From Candidatus Nanopelagicales bacterium (GTDB lineage: Bacteria > Actinomycetota > Actinomycetes > S36-B12): a DNA stretch of 64,000 bases. Positions 20,095 to 28,865 of the stretch are shown piece after piece (position 1 is the first letter of the stretch; every line of letters starts with the position of its first letter). The notes beneath the pieces are model-generated. The model was given only the letters and a program-made list of their open reading frames with translations. It had not been told where the DNA came from and made no database searches. Both the position numbers and the translations under genes were made by a program. The stretch lies in contig JAQTZL010000007.1 in NCBI GenBank assembly GCA_028687755.1, positions 41,553-105,552 of the forward strand. The letters run 5' to 3'.

Positions 20095-20237
20095 GATTGC
20101 TCCAATCCAAGCCTGATCATAGATTGAATTGCCATATCAACGACTAAAGGTACAGATTCCTTCGAATTTCGTAGTGAAAAATGATTTAACCTGCGAATTC
20201 ACTTGCAAATGGCTCAAGAGACCCACACCATTAAGTC
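20095..20237. promoter_or_regulatory. Divergent control region between aldehyde dehydrogenase and lrp genes
   Basis: This 143-bp A/T-richer gap separates the minus-strand polyamine operon from the plus-strand lrp-aminotransferase pair, so both promoters must lie here or nearby. On the minus strand TATGAT (20116-20121) is a good -10 candidate for the aldehyde dehydrogenase gene. AT-rich GAATT half-sites (around 20163 and 20197) could be Lrp contact points. The lrp ATG has no Shine-Dalgarno sequence directly upstream, so its transcript may be leaderless. Autoregulation and control of both arms by the encoded Lrp is the expected logic, but it is not shown. Confidence 0.4.
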
Positions 20238-20705
20238 ATGGCTCGCAGGGAAGCGGCAGTAGTGGTGGACGAGGTCTCTCGCTCCATCATCGAGCAACTT
20301 CAAGAAGATGGCCGTCGGCCCTACGCCACCATCGGTAAAGCTGTCGGTCTTTCAGAGGCAGCGGTCCGTCAACGGGTCCAAAAACTCACAGAAGCCGGTG
20401 TCATGCAGATCGTTGCCGTGACAGACCCTGCATCTTTGGGCTTTTCTCGATCCGCCATGGTCGGCATCACCGTTGACGGTGACATTGAAGAGGTCGCCGA
20501 TCAACTAGAAGAGATTCCAGAGATTGACTACCTGATCATCTCGGCTGGTTCATTTGATCTTCTCGCCGAGCTTGTGGTGACCGACGACGCAGAACTTCTG
20601 GACATTATCAATGGGCGCATTCGTGCGGTCCCTGGCGTGCGCGCTACCGAAACCTTTGTTTATCTCAAGTTACGCAAACAGATCTACACCTGGGGAACCC
20701 GATGA
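20238..20705 (+). CDS. Lrp/AsnC family transcriptional regulator
   Basis: A 155-residue regulator. The N-terminal winged helix-turn-helix (DEVSRSIIEQLQEDGR, then YATIGKAVGLSEAAVRQRVQKL, about 15-55) is followed by the RAM/ligand-binding domain (about 70-150; GITVDGDIEEVADQLEEI, YLIISAGSFDLLAELVV). Members sense amino acids or related small molecules as octamers. The stop overlaps the aminotransferase start by 4 bp (ATGA), and the gene diverges from the polyamine operon. It is therefore likely the local regulator of polyamine use, with an intermediate of the pathway as effector. Confidence 0.92.
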   Translation: MARREAAVVVDEVSRSIIEQLQEDGRRPYATIGKAVGLSEAAVRQRVQKLTEAGVMQIVAVTDPASLGFSRSAMVGITVDGDIEEVADQLEEIPEIDYLIISAGSFDLLAELVVTDDAELLDIINGRIRAVPGVRATETFVYLKLRKQIYTWGTR

Positions 20706-22081
20706 ATACAGCTGGCGAACGAAGTTACGCTGACCGCGCTCGCGATCACCTATGGATGCACTTCACTCGGCATTCACCGTATTTCGAAGGAGAAGAACTT
20801 CCGATCATCGTCAAAGGTGACGGCTGCTATTTCTGGGATGAGAACGGTAAGCGGTATCTCGATGGCATTTCCAGCCTGTTCAATGTGCAGGTTGGTCACG
20901 GTCGCGAAGAACTAGCCCAAGCCGCTGCGACCCAAGCTCGTGAGCTTGCTTTCTTCCCCGTCTGGGGCATTGCTCACCCAAGAGCAATTGAATTGGCCGA
21001 ACGAGTCGCATCCATTGCACCAGGTGACCTCAACCGAATTTTCTTCACGGGAAGCGGTGGCGAAGCAGTTGAATCTGCTTGGAAGTTAGCCAAGCAGTAC
21101 TACAAGCTCACGGGTAAGCCAACAAAACACAAAGTCATCAGCCGTGATGTGGCCTACCACGGAACTCCGCATGGAGCTTTATCTCTCACTGGCATTGCTG
21201 CTGCGAAGATTCCATTCGAACCACTTGTTCCAAGCTCTATTCGAGTACCCAATACGAATTTCTATAGAGCACCCGATCATGTCGCGCATGATCTCTTTGC
21301 CTTTGGTCAGTATGCAGCCAACCGCATCGCTGAAGCGATTGAGTTTGAAGGCCCTGACAGTGTTGCTGCCGTCATTCTCGAACCAGTTCAAAACTCAGGC
21401 GGATGTTTTGCTCCCCCACCAGGCTATCTCGAGCGTGTGCGCGAAATTTGCGATGAGTACGACGTGCTGCTCATAGCTGATGAAACGATTACTTCGTTTG
21501 GTCGCATTGGCGATTACTTCGCGATGAGCCGTTTTGGTGTTACTCCTGACATCATCACCTGCGCTAAGGGTTTAACCTCTGGCTATTCACCACTGGGCGC
21601 GATGATCGCACACGAGCGGCTCTTCGAACCGTTCAAGCATGGAACAAATACGTTCTTGCACGGCTTCACATGGGGAGGGCATCCAACATCGGCTGCCGTA
21701 GCAATGGCGAACCTAGATATTTTTGAACGCGAAGGCCTCAATCAACGTGTACGCGACAATGAGGATCTGTTCTTGAAGCACCTCGACACACTTCGAGATT
21801 TGCCTATCGTCGGTGACGTACGCGGCATGGGCTATTTCTACGGAATTGAACTCGTCAAAGACAAGACCACCAAGGAAACCTTTACTGAGGAAGAATCCGA
21901 GCGCCTCCTACGTGGATTTGTTTCCAAGGCCATGTTTGCAAATGGTCTTTACTGTCGCTCAGATGATCGTGGCGACCCAGTAGTTCAGGTGGCTCCTGCA
22001 CTTATCGCTGGTGAAGAACAATTTGAAGAGATGACGCAGATTCTCCGCAGTGTGCTCACTGAAGCGTGGAGCATCATTTAA
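20702..22081 (+). CDS. Class III PLP-dependent aminotransferase (polyamine/omega-amino acid type)
   Basis: A 459-residue fold-type I aminotransferase. Signature elements are the FTGSGGEAVESAWKLA cofactor phosphate loop (about 117-132), the Asp-containing LLIADETITSFGRIG motif (about 255-270) and the Schiff-base Lys in CAKGLTSGYSPLGAMI (about 287). This group includes putrescine-, spermidine- and beta-alanine:pyruvate transaminases; the gene neighbourhood (Lrp regulator, potABCD, two aldehyde dehydrogenases) points to polyamine deamination to an aminoaldehyde. Its TAA stop shares the TTAA at 22078-22081 with the convergent prpE stop. Confidence 0.9.
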   Translation: MNTAGERSYADRARDHLWMHFTRHSPYFEGEELPIIVKGDGCYFWDENGKRYLDGISSLFNVQVGHGREELAQAAATQARELAFFPVWGIAHPRAIELAERVASIAPGDLNRIFFTGSGGEAVESAWKLAKQYYKLTGKPTKHKVISRDVAYHGTPHGALSLTGIAAAKIPFEPLVPSSIRVPNTNFYRAPDHVAHDLFAFGQYAANRIAEAIEFEGPDSVAAVILEPVQNSGGCFAPPPGYLERVREICDEYDVLLIADETITSFGRIGDYFAMSRFGVTPDIITCAKGLTSGYSPLGAMIAHERLFEPFKHGTNTFLHGFTWGGHPTSAAVAMANLDIFEREGLNQRVRDNEDLFLKHLDTLRDLPIVGDVRGMGYFYGIELVKDKTTKETFTEEESERLLRGFVSKAMFANGLYCRSDDRGDPVVQVAPALIAGEEQFEEMTQILRSVLTEAWSII

Positions 22082-23970
22082 CGCTCGTCAGTTTTCACAC
22101 TCTTGAGTAGCGGCGTGATCGCATCAAGCACACGAACATCTTCAATGGTTCCTGGCACAGACTCAGGGCGACCATCCGCAATTGCCCGCATGGTGCGCCG
22201 CAAAATCTTGCCGGAACGCGTTTTAGGTAGGGCTTGCACCACGACTACCTCTTTGAGTGCGGCAACCGCACCAATTTCATGTCGAATTGATTGCACGATT
22301 TCCTGCTCAAGCACGCTTGGATCAATATCTGCTCCGGCCTTCAATACTACAAAGGCCCGTGGAATTTGACCCTTGAGTTGATCCTGAACACCGATGACGG
22401 CACATTCGGCCACTAACGGATGCGAGGCAACAACCGCTTCCATGGAACCGGTTGAAAGGCGATGACCTGCCACATTGATGACGTCGTCTGTTCGACCCAA
22501 CACGAAGACATAACCATCTTCATCGATCATTCCGCCATCACCAGTGGTGTAGTAACCGTCGAAAGTGGTCAGATACGAATCGATATAGCGCTGATCGTCT
22601 CCCCATAAGGTGGGCAACGTGCCAGGAGGCATGGGAAGCATGATCACAATTGAGCCTTCAACTCCTGCGTCAACCTGATTGCCTTCACCATCTACTACGT
22701 GCACGTTAAATCCTGGTACTGCAACCGTTGGCGAACCTGCCTTGATCGGCATTGGCTCTAATCCACGTAGGTTTGCTGCGATTGGCCAACCAGTCTCTGT
22801 TTGCCACCAGTTATCGATAACAGGAACCTTCAAGTGCTCAGTGGCCCAGTAATAGGTATCTGGATCGAGCCGCTCGCCTGCTTGGAACAGTGCTTTTAAC
22901 GAACTCAAGTCATACTTTGTGATGAATGCGCCTTCATGATCTTCGCGCTTAATTGCGCGGATGGCAGTGGGCGCACAGAACAATGCGTTGACCTTATATT
23001 CCTCGATCATTCGCCAAAAGGCTCCTGCGTCAGGCGTTCCCACAGGCTTGCCTTCGTACATCACGGTAGTTGCCCCCGCAATGAGTGGTGCATAAACGAT
23101 GTAGGAGTGCCCAACGACCCAGCCCACATCGGAAGCTGCCCAAAAGACTTCACCGGGGCCAATGTCATACACATTTCCAAGTGACCATTGCATGGCAACG
23201 GCATGACCACCGTTATCGCGAACAACGCCCTTTGGTTTTCCTGTGGTTCCTGATGTGTACAGAATGTAGAGAGGATCAGTGGCGTGCACACTCACACACT
23301 CATGTGGATGAGCATCCTTCATCAGGGTTAACCAATCGTGATCACCATCATGTAACTCAGCTGTGAGTTCGGGGCGCTGGAAGACGACGGTGGCAAAAGG
23401 TTTGTGCTGACTTGACGCTATAGCCTCGTCAACCAAAGGCTTATAAGCAATCGTGCGGCTTGGCTCAATTCCGCAAGATGCGGCCACGATAACTTTTGGC
23501 GCGGCGTCATCAATGCGCGCCGCCAATTCTGCTGGTGCAAATCCGCCAAACACCACTGAATGCACTGCACCAAGGCGGGCAGTGGCCAGCATTGCTACAA
23601 CGGCTTCAGGAATCATCGGCATGTAAATGACGACGCGGTCACCCTTGCTCACACCAAGTGCTGACAAGACCCCGGCAAATCGACTGACATCGTCTTGTAA
23701 CTCTGAGTAGGAAACCCTGCGCTTGGTGTTAGTTACGGGGCTGTCATAAATAATTGCATCGCGATCACCGTGGCCGGCCAGAACATGACGATCTACAGCG
23801 TTGAAACAAGTATTGAGCTCACCGTCGGGAAACCAGCGATATAACGGCGCCTGAGAGGAGTCAAGTGCGTGCTTTGGGAAGACATCCCAACTGATTCCAC
23901 GCGCAGCCGAAAGCCAAAAATACTCCGGATCCGTTTCGGCAAGTCGATATGCAGCTTCATAGGAACCCAT
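22078..23970 (-). CDS. prpE: Propionyl-CoA synthetase (acetyl-CoA synthetase family)
   Basis: A 630-residue AMP-forming acyl-CoA synthetase that activates propionate, and perhaps acetate, to the CoA thioester. The P-loop YTSGTTGKPKGVV (about 230-243), the NWWQTETGWPI motif (about 370-380), the YYTTGDGG motif and the hinge GRTDDVINVAGHRLS are all clear. The acetylatable Lys lies in KTRSGKILRRTMR near the C-terminus. The NWWQTETGWPI variant and overall pattern match PrpE rather than Acs. It lies 9 bp after the K+ channel gene and converges with the aminotransferase gene. Confidence 0.9.
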   Translation of the reverse strand: MGSYEAAYRLAETDPEYFWLSAARGISWDVFPKHALDSSQAPLYRWFPDGELNTCFNAVDRHVLAGHGDRDAIIYDSPVTNTKRRVSYSELQDDVSRFAGVLSALGVSKGDRVVIYMPMIPEAVVAMLATARLGAVHSVVFGGFAPAELAARIDDAAPKVIVAASCGIEPSRTIAYKPLVDEAIASSQHKPFATVVFQRPELTAELHDGDHDWLTLMKDAHPHECVSVHATDPLYILYTSGTTGKPKGVVRDNGGHAVAMQWSLGNVYDIGPGEVFWAASDVGWVVGHSYIVYAPLIAGATTVMYEGKPVGTPDAGAFWRMIEEYKVNALFCAPTAIRAIKREDHEGAFITKYDLSSLKALFQAGERLDPDTYYWATEHLKVPVIDNWWQTETGWPIAANLRGLEPMPIKAGSPTVAVPGFNVHVVDGEGNQVDAGVEGSIVIMLPMPPGTLPTLWGDDQRYIDSYLTTFDGYYTTGDGGMIDEDGYVFVLGRTDDVINVAGHRLSTGSMEAVVASHPLVAECAVIGVQDQLKGQIPRAFVVLKAGADIDPSVLEQEIVQSIRHEIGAVAALKEVVVVQALPKTRSGKILRRTMRAIADGRPESVPGTIEDVRVLDAITPLLKSVKTDER

Positions 23971-23979
23971 GTACGAAGT

Positions 23980-24552
23980 CTATGACTGAGTACTTTCCGA
24001 ATCAGGCTTGGAAGATTTGCGAGCAAGAATTGATTTTTGCGCCGTTGAGGACACCACTTTGAGCATCACCGCAATGAAACCGATATCTATGGCCATTTGC
24101 AGCATGCAGGCCAGGCGCGCGCCATCACTTACCGGAGTGATGTCACCAAAACCGACTGTGGCCAAGACAGTGAGTGCGAAGTAGAAGGCTGTGAAATGAT
24201 CCAGAGGCTCGGTAAATGAAGCTGCATTTGATGCAGACTGCATTACATACACAGCGGCGAATACCGCCAAGAAGGCTGCAGCAATCAGCACCATTGCCTC
24301 AATCGCGCGGAGGCTTGGGAATCGCGCATGTTGAATTTTGTGAATTTGGCGTCGAAAAATATAGATGTAGACAACGATGCCAATGCATAAAACAACAATG
24401 GGTAAAGCAATAGAGCCATCTACTTGTTCAGGCACTAAGGACAGTGCCCACAGGATCACTGCTATTCCAAGAGCCGCACGAACTATCGAACCGAAAATGA
24501 TTCCAAACAGTTGCCATTTCGAGATATGAGCAAACGCTGGTGTTTGGGTCAT
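23980..24552 (-). CDS. Two-pore-helix-type potassium channel family protein
   Basis: A 190-residue membrane protein with four hydrophobic segments (about 14-38, 48-66, 84-104 and 145-168). Before the last one, a pore loop carries the K+ selectivity filter TVGFGD (residues 132-137). It lacks a cytosolic RCK/TrkA domain and any charged voltage-sensor helix, so it is a minimal ion_trans_2-type channel. It sits 22 bp after rlmN and 9 bp before prpE on the same strand, so it is probably read from the rpsB-rlmN operon or a local promoter. Gating and physiological role are unknown. Confidence 0.85.
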   Translation of the reverse strand: MTQTPAFAHISKWQLFGIIFGSIVRAALGIAVILWALSLVPEQVDGSIALPIVVLCIGIVVYIYIFRRQIHKIQHARFPSLRAIEAMVLIAAAFLAVFAAVYVMQSASNAASFTEPLDHFTAFYFALTVLATVGFGDITPVSDGARLACMLQMAIDIGFIAVMLKVVSSTAQKSILARKSSKPDSESTQS

Positions 24553-24574
24553 GATCTATGCCTCTCAGACAGAA

Positions 24575-25690
24575 CTATTCAACCGTTGCGGCAGCAAGTT
24601 GACCGCAAGCGCCATCAATCTCGCGCCCGCGAGTGTCGCGCACAGTTACCCGGACGCCACGATTTCGCAGAATTCGAACAAAGGCCGCTTCATCTCGGGG
24701 AAGCGACGCAGTCCATTGTGAACCAGGTGTTGGGTTTAACGGGATGAGATTCACGTGGACGAGTTCACCTTCAAGCAGGCGCGCTAACTTCTCTGCTCGG
24801 AAGGCTTGATCGTTGACGCCCTTGATCAGCGCATATTCAATGCTGAGTCGACGATGGGTCTTGTCAACATATTCCCAACATGCATCAAGTACTTCGGCGA
24901 TCGGATAGCGAGTATTGATGGGTACCAAGGTGTCGCGTAATTCATCGTCTGGCGCATGCAATGACAACGCGAGTGTTACAGCCATGCCTTCGTTGGCCAA
25001 GTCACGGATACGAGGCACCAAACCTACGGTTGACACGGTGATACCTCGAGCGCCAATTCCCATACCTGCGGGCGCAGGATCATTAATGCGATGTAATGAA
25101 TCAACAACTGACTTGTAGTTTGCTAGTGGCTCGCCCATACCCATAAACACAATATTCGAGACTCGTCCAGGTCCCCCAGCAATTTCATCCCGCTCGAGTG
25201 CTCGTGCGCCAGCAAGGACTTGCTCGACAATCTCACCAGTTGAAAGGTTGCGCTGAAGTCCACCTTGGCCTGTTGCGCAGAATGGGCAATTCATCCCGCA
25301 GCCCGCTTGACTTGAAATACACATAGTCACGCGATCTGGGTATCGCATCAACACACTCTCGATGAGAGCACCATCATGAAGACGCCACAGCGTTTTTACT
25401 GTTTGACCTTCATCGCATGCAATCGTGCGAACAGGGGTCAAAAGAGTCGGCAGTAGAGCATCAGTAACTGTGGAGCGTGCATCAGCAGGTAAATCGGTCC
25501 ACTCTTCTGGTTTATCAGACAACCGATTCAACCATTGACGGGAAACCTGGTCAGCACGAAAACCTGGGAGGCCTAACTCCTTGAATGCCTCTTTGCGCTC
25601 TGCAAGATCAAGATCCATGAGGTGCTTGGCTGGCTTACCGCGACGAGGTGCTTCAAGAACTAACTCGCCGGGCAGTGGTGGGGTTGTCAT
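24575..25690 (-). CDS. rlmN: Dual-specificity 23S rRNA/tRNA adenine C2-methyltransferase RlmN
   Basis: A radical SAM enzyme that methylates A2503 of 23S rRNA and A37 of some tRNAs. From ATG 25690 the protein has 371 residues. The radical SAM cluster motif Cys-x3-Cys-x2-Cys ([15 protein letters not shown]) lies near residue 125-139, with [10 protein letters not shown], the GITVSTVG strand, [13 protein letters not shown], and the methyl-carrying Cys near the C-terminus ([10 protein letters not shown]). The ATG overlaps the cdsA stop (ATGA) and has AGGA upstream; the longer frame to 25723 lies within cdsA. Confidence 0.95.
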   Translation of the reverse strand: MTTPPLPGELVLEAPRRGKPAKHLMDLDLAERKEAFKELGLPGFRADQVSRQWLNRLSDKPEEWTDLPADARSTVTDALLPTLLTPVRTIACDEGQTVKTLWRLHDGALIESVLMRYPDRVTMCISSQAGCGMNCPFCATGQGGLQRNLSTGEIVEQVLAGARALERDEIAGGPGRVSNIVFMGMGEPLANYKSVVDSLHRINDPAPAGMGIGARGITVSTVGLVPRIRDLANEGMAVTLALSLHAPDDELRDTLVPINTRYPIAEVLDACWEYVDKTHRRLSIEYALIKGVNDQAFRAEKLARLLEGELVHVNLIPLNPTPGSQWTASLPRDEAAFVRILRNRGVRVTVRDTRGREIDGACGQLAAATVE

Positions 25691-26538
25691 ACCGATCCTA
25701 AGAACAACGTAAATAACGCCCACGAGGTGAAGGCGTTGGGAATAAGGGAATCAAGGCGATCCATGATGCCACCATGACCTGGTAATAATCGACCCATGTC
25801 TTTGATGCCCATATCGCGTTTCACTGCTGACTCGGCAAAGTCGCCTGCGGTTGCAGTAATCGTCAGCACGATGCCAGCAATCGCACCTTGCCACCAGCTC
25901 GCATCCAATAGCCACACAAAGCCCGCGACACCCAGTGCAATCTGCAGAACAAAGGAACCAGCAAGACCTTCCCAAGATTTCTTGGGACTAATTGACGGAG
26001 CGATGGGGTGCTTGCCGAAGAACACACCCGCTACATATCCGCCAACATCATTTCCAACCGTTAATGCAACAAACACTAAAACGCGCAGTGGCCCATTGTC
26101 AGCCGACAAGGTCAACATCAGGAAGCTGGCCATAAACGGAAGGTAAGCCGCGACAAACAAACTTGCCGTTACGTCCTTCACATACCCTTCGCTGCCCCGA
26201 GGAATGCGTACAAAGATCACTGCCAGAACAGTGATACCCATGACCACTGTCTGACCGGTGAGGCCAAACCAAAATGCAGCCAGTGGCATCACTGCAGCAG
26301 CCAGAGCAACGGTCACGCGTTCTAAACGAATGCCAGCTTGTTTAAACGCATTGCTGAATTCAAGAACCGCTATCACCATCGCGATCGAAACAAGTACGCC
26401 GAAAGTCCAGCGATAGGTGAATAGCGTGAGACAAATTAAGGCGATCAACCCAACGCCAGTGGCAATTGCGGCAGGCAAGTTCCGTCCGGCCCGCGGCTTG
26501 CGGACTGGAGCCGACGAGCCGACCGGGTCAGACACCAT
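25687..26538 (-). CDS. cdsA: Phosphatidate cytidylyltransferase
   Basis: An integral membrane enzyme that makes CDP-diacylglycerol from phosphatidate and CTP. The 283-residue protein has about seven to eight hydrophobic segments and the CDP-DAG synthase signature near the C-terminus, [20 protein letters not shown] followed by GIMDRLDS (about 240-268). A polar N-terminus of about 20 residues precedes the first membrane helix. The start overlaps the frr stop (TAATG), with GAGGTG upstream. This is the standard pyrH-frr-cdsA order. Confidence 0.95.
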   Translation of the reverse strand: MVSDPVGSSAPVRKPRAGRNLPAAIATGVGLIALICLTLFTYRWTFGVLVSIAMVIAVLEFSNAFKQAGIRLERVTVALAAAVMPLAAFWFGLTGQTVVMGITVLAVIFVRIPRGSEGYVKDVTASLFVAAYLPFMASFLMLTLSADNGPLRVLVFVALTVGNDVGGYVAGVFFGKHPIAPSISPKKSWEGLAGSFVLQIALGVAGFVWLLDASWWQGAIAGIVLTITATAGDFAESAVKRDMGIKDMGRLLPGHGGIMDRLDSLIPNAFTSWALFTLFLGSV

Positions 26539-27104
26539 TACACCTCGAGCAGTTCTGTTTCTTTGTGCTTCAAGATTTCATCGATGTGCTCGACATGCTT
26601 ATGAGTGACTTCGTCGAGATGCTTCTCTGCGCGACGAACATCGTCTTCTCCAACATGACCATCTTTTTGAAGTTTGTCGAGCTGATCCTTGGCCGAGCGA
26701 CGCACATTGCGAATTGAGATGCGCGCGTCTTCGGCTTTGTTCTTGGCCACCTTGATGAATTCCTTGCGGCGATCTTCACTCAACTGTGGCAACGACACGC
26801 GAATCACATTGCCATCTGACGTTGGGTTAATGCCGAGATCACTGTCGCGCAGAGCTTTTTCGATTTCAGCAAACGCACCTTTGTCGTAAGGCGTGATGAT
26901 GATCATTCGCGCCTCTGGAATTGCAATTGAAGCTAGTTGCGCCACTGGCGTGTAAGCACCGTAGTAATCCACCACAACCTTGTTGAACATAGATGAATTT
27001 GCGCGGCCGGTGCGCACGGTCGCAAAGTCTTCACGGGCAGCAGAAATAGCCTTATCCATACGCTCTTCAGCATCCATCAGGATCTCGTCAATTTGCTCGC
27101 TCAT
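26538..27104 (-). CDS. frr: Ribosome recycling factor
   Basis: RRF releases ribosomes from mRNA after termination, together with EF-G. The 188-residue protein has the expected length and the conserved elements DFATVRTGRANSSMFN, VDYYGAYTPVAQLASI and the C-terminal helix of domain I (VRRSAKDQLDKLQKDG, about 130-146). It lies 35 bp downstream of pyrH, within the rpsB-tsf-pyrH-frr-cdsA-rlmN run. Confidence 0.97.
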   Translation of the reverse strand: MSEQIDEILMDAEERMDKAISAAREDFATVRTGRANSSMFNKVVVDYYGAYTPVAQLASIAIPEARMIIITPYDKGAFAEIEKALRDSDLGINPTSDGNVIRVSLPQLSEDRRKEFIKVAKNKAEDARISIRNVRRSAKDQLDKLQKDGHVGEDDVRRAEKHLDEVTHKHVEHIDEILKHKETELLEV

Positions 27105-27139
27105 GTAATGCTCCTAGATTCAAACGTTGGATAAAAAAA

Positions 27140-27928
27140 TTAGTAAGTCGAGACCAAAGTGCCGATGGTTTCACCGCGAACAGCACGGGCGATGTTGCCT
27201 TCAACGAGCAGGTTAAACACAACGAGCGGCAAATCGTTATCGCGGCACAAACTGATAGCGGTTGCGTCTGCAACTTTGAGGTTTTGGGTCAACACATCAT
27301 CATGCGTCAAGGTTTCATAACGTTTGGCATTTGGATTCGTGCGTGGATCGTCGTCGTACACCCCGTCAACGCCCTTAGCCATCAGCACCACTTCAGCGCC
27401 AACCTCAAGTGCACGCTGAGCTGCAGTGGTGTCGGTTGAGAAGTACGGCTGACCTAGGCCGGCGCCGAAGATTACGACGCGTCCTTTTGAAAGGTGGCGC
27501 ATGGCCTTACGTGGAATATACGGCTCAGCTACCTGACCCATCGTGATGGCAGTTTGTACGCGCGTTTCAATTCCTGCTTTTTCACAGAAATCTTGAAGGG
27601 CGAGACAGTTCATCACTGTGCCGAGCATGCCCATGTAGTCAGCGCGGGCACGATCCATGCCACGTTCAGAAAGCTGGGCGCCGCGGAAGTAGTTGCCGCC
27701 ACCAATCACTACGGCAACTTCAGTGCCGGTATTAACCACGTCAGCGATTTGTCGAGCAATTGAAGCGACCACATCGGGGTCAACCCCAAGGCCTCCGCCA
27801 CCAGCGAAGGCTTCACCTGAAAGTTTGAGGAGAACCCGGCTCCAACCACCCACAGGGACCGAGGGCCAGGTCGAGATAGTTCCATCAAGGGACGGTTGGA
27901 CGGCTCCTGAACCTGAAGTGTGAGCCAT
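27140..27928 (-). CDS. pyrH: UMP kinase
   Basis: Phosphorylates UMP to UDP in pyrimidine synthesis. From ATG 27928 the protein has 262 residues. The amino-acid-kinase fold is shown by [19 protein letters not shown] (about 33-51), [30 protein letters not shown] and [17 protein letters not shown]. The N-terminal region before LLKLSGEAF is about 30 residues, longer than in E. coli, as in other actinobacteria. A TTG start at 27982 is possible but would overlap tsf and lacks a binding site. Confidence 0.96.
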   Translation of the reverse strand: MAHTSGSGAVQPSLDGTISTWPSVPVGGWSRVLLKLSGEAFAGGGGLGVDPDVVASIARQIADVVNTGTEVAVVIGGGNYFRGAQLSERGMDRARADYMGMLGTVMNCLALQDFCEKAGIETRVQTAITMGQVAEPYIPRKAMRHLSKGRVVIFGAGLGQPYFSTDTTAAQRALEVGAEVVLMAKGVDGVYDDDPRTNPNAKRYETLTHDDVLTQNLKVADATAISLCRDNDLPLVVFNLLVEGNIARAVRGETIGTLVSTY

Positions 27929-27971
27929 CGCTGTTGTCCCTTCCCTATCCCGACCTGACCTTACCGGGCTT

Positions 27972-28787
27972 TTATTGACCAATCTCGATTCGAGCGAATC
28001 CGGTGACCTCTGTGCCTGCTTCTTTCAGCACTGCTGCCACGGTCTTCTTCTGCTCAACCACGCTTGCCTGCTCCAGCAGGACATTGTCCTTGAAGAAGCT
28101 GTTCACGCGGCCTTCGATGATCTTTGGCATCGCAGCCTCTGGCTTGCCTTCTTCCTTGGCAGTTGCCTCAGCAATGCGACGCTCTGTTTCAACGGTTTCC
28201 GCTGGAACTTCTTCGCGAGTCAAGTACGAAGGACGCATTGCAGCGATCTGCATTGCGGTAGCACGAGCAGCATCTTCGCTACCCGTGTAGGAAACGAGAA
28301 CGCCAACCTGAGCTGGAAGGTCAGCTGAACGACGATGCATGTAAACGGTGACGGGAGCTGGAAGAACAGCAACGCGGCCAATCTCCAACTTTTCACCAAT
28401 CACGCCAGCCATCTCACCAATTGCATCAGCTGCAACGCGGCCATCAGCAATCTTGACTGCCTTTGCGCCTTCAGCATCGGTGACGTTGTTTGCAACCACT
28501 GCTTGTGCAATTGCGTTTGCAAGGGTGAGGAAGTCTTCGTTCTTTGCTACGAAGTCAGTCTCGCAAAGAAGTTCAACAAGCACGTTGTCGATGTTGACGA
28601 CAAGGCCGTTTGATGCTTCGCGTTCTGCTCCACGCTTTGCTGCCTTTGCAGCACCTGAAACGCGCAGGATTTCAACAGCTGCGTCGAAGTCGCCATTAGC
28701 TTCTTCTAGAGCCTTCTTGCATTCCATCATGCCAGCGGCAGTGTGGTCGCGAAGCTTCTTTACGTCAGCGGCAGTGATATTCGCCAT
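27972..28787 (-). CDS. tsf: Elongation factor Ts
   Basis: The guanine-nucleotide exchange factor for EF-Tu. From ATG 28787 the 271-residue protein begins with [20 protein letters not shown] (UBA-like domain with the conserved MECKKAL) and has the EF-Tu-contacting [10 protein letters not shown] motif near residue 80, followed by the two dimerisation subdomains. A frame upstream to 28856 runs through the rpsB-tsf hairpin and is not credible. AAGGA lies about 10 bp upstream of the chosen start. Confidence 0.97.
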   Translation of the reverse strand: MANITAADVKKLRDHTAAGMMECKKALEEANGDFDAAVEILRVSGAAKAAKRGAEREASNGLVVNIDNVLVELLCETDFVAKNEDFLTLANAIAQAVVANNVTDAEGAKAVKIADGRVAADAIGEMAGVIGEKLEIGRVAVLPAPVTVYMHRRSADLPAQVGVLVSYTGSEDAARATAMQIAAMRPSYLTREEVPAETVETERRIAEATAKEEGKPEAAMPKIIEGRVNSFFKDNVLLEQASVVEQKKTVAAVLKEAGTEVTGFARIEIGQ

Positions 28788-28823
28788 GAGGTGTAAGTCC
28801 TTATGTTGTGTGGTCAGTTCATG

Positions 28824-28861
28824 TTTCAGTGGCTGCTCGAAGATTCGAGCAGCCACTGAAA
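28824..28861 (-). other. 17-bp perfect hairpin in the rpsB-tsf gap
   Basis: Arms 28824-28840 and 28845-28861 are exact inverted complements (17 bp), with a 4-nt loop (28841-28844). The hairpin starts only 4 bp after the rpsB stop and ends about 36 bp before the tsf start. No run of T follows on either strand, so it does not fit an intrinsic terminator. It may be a processing site, a stabilising 3' end for rpsB RNA or an attenuator setting the S2:EF-Ts ratio. The rpsB-tsf gap of E. coli is also known to carry attenuation. Confidence 0.8.
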
Positions 28862-28865
28862 TGAG

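Noticed and set aside
28824..28861. rpsB-tsf hairpin as an intrinsic terminator
   Set aside because: No run of T on either strand after the stem, and tsf must be transcribed from upstream because no promoter is seen in the gap.
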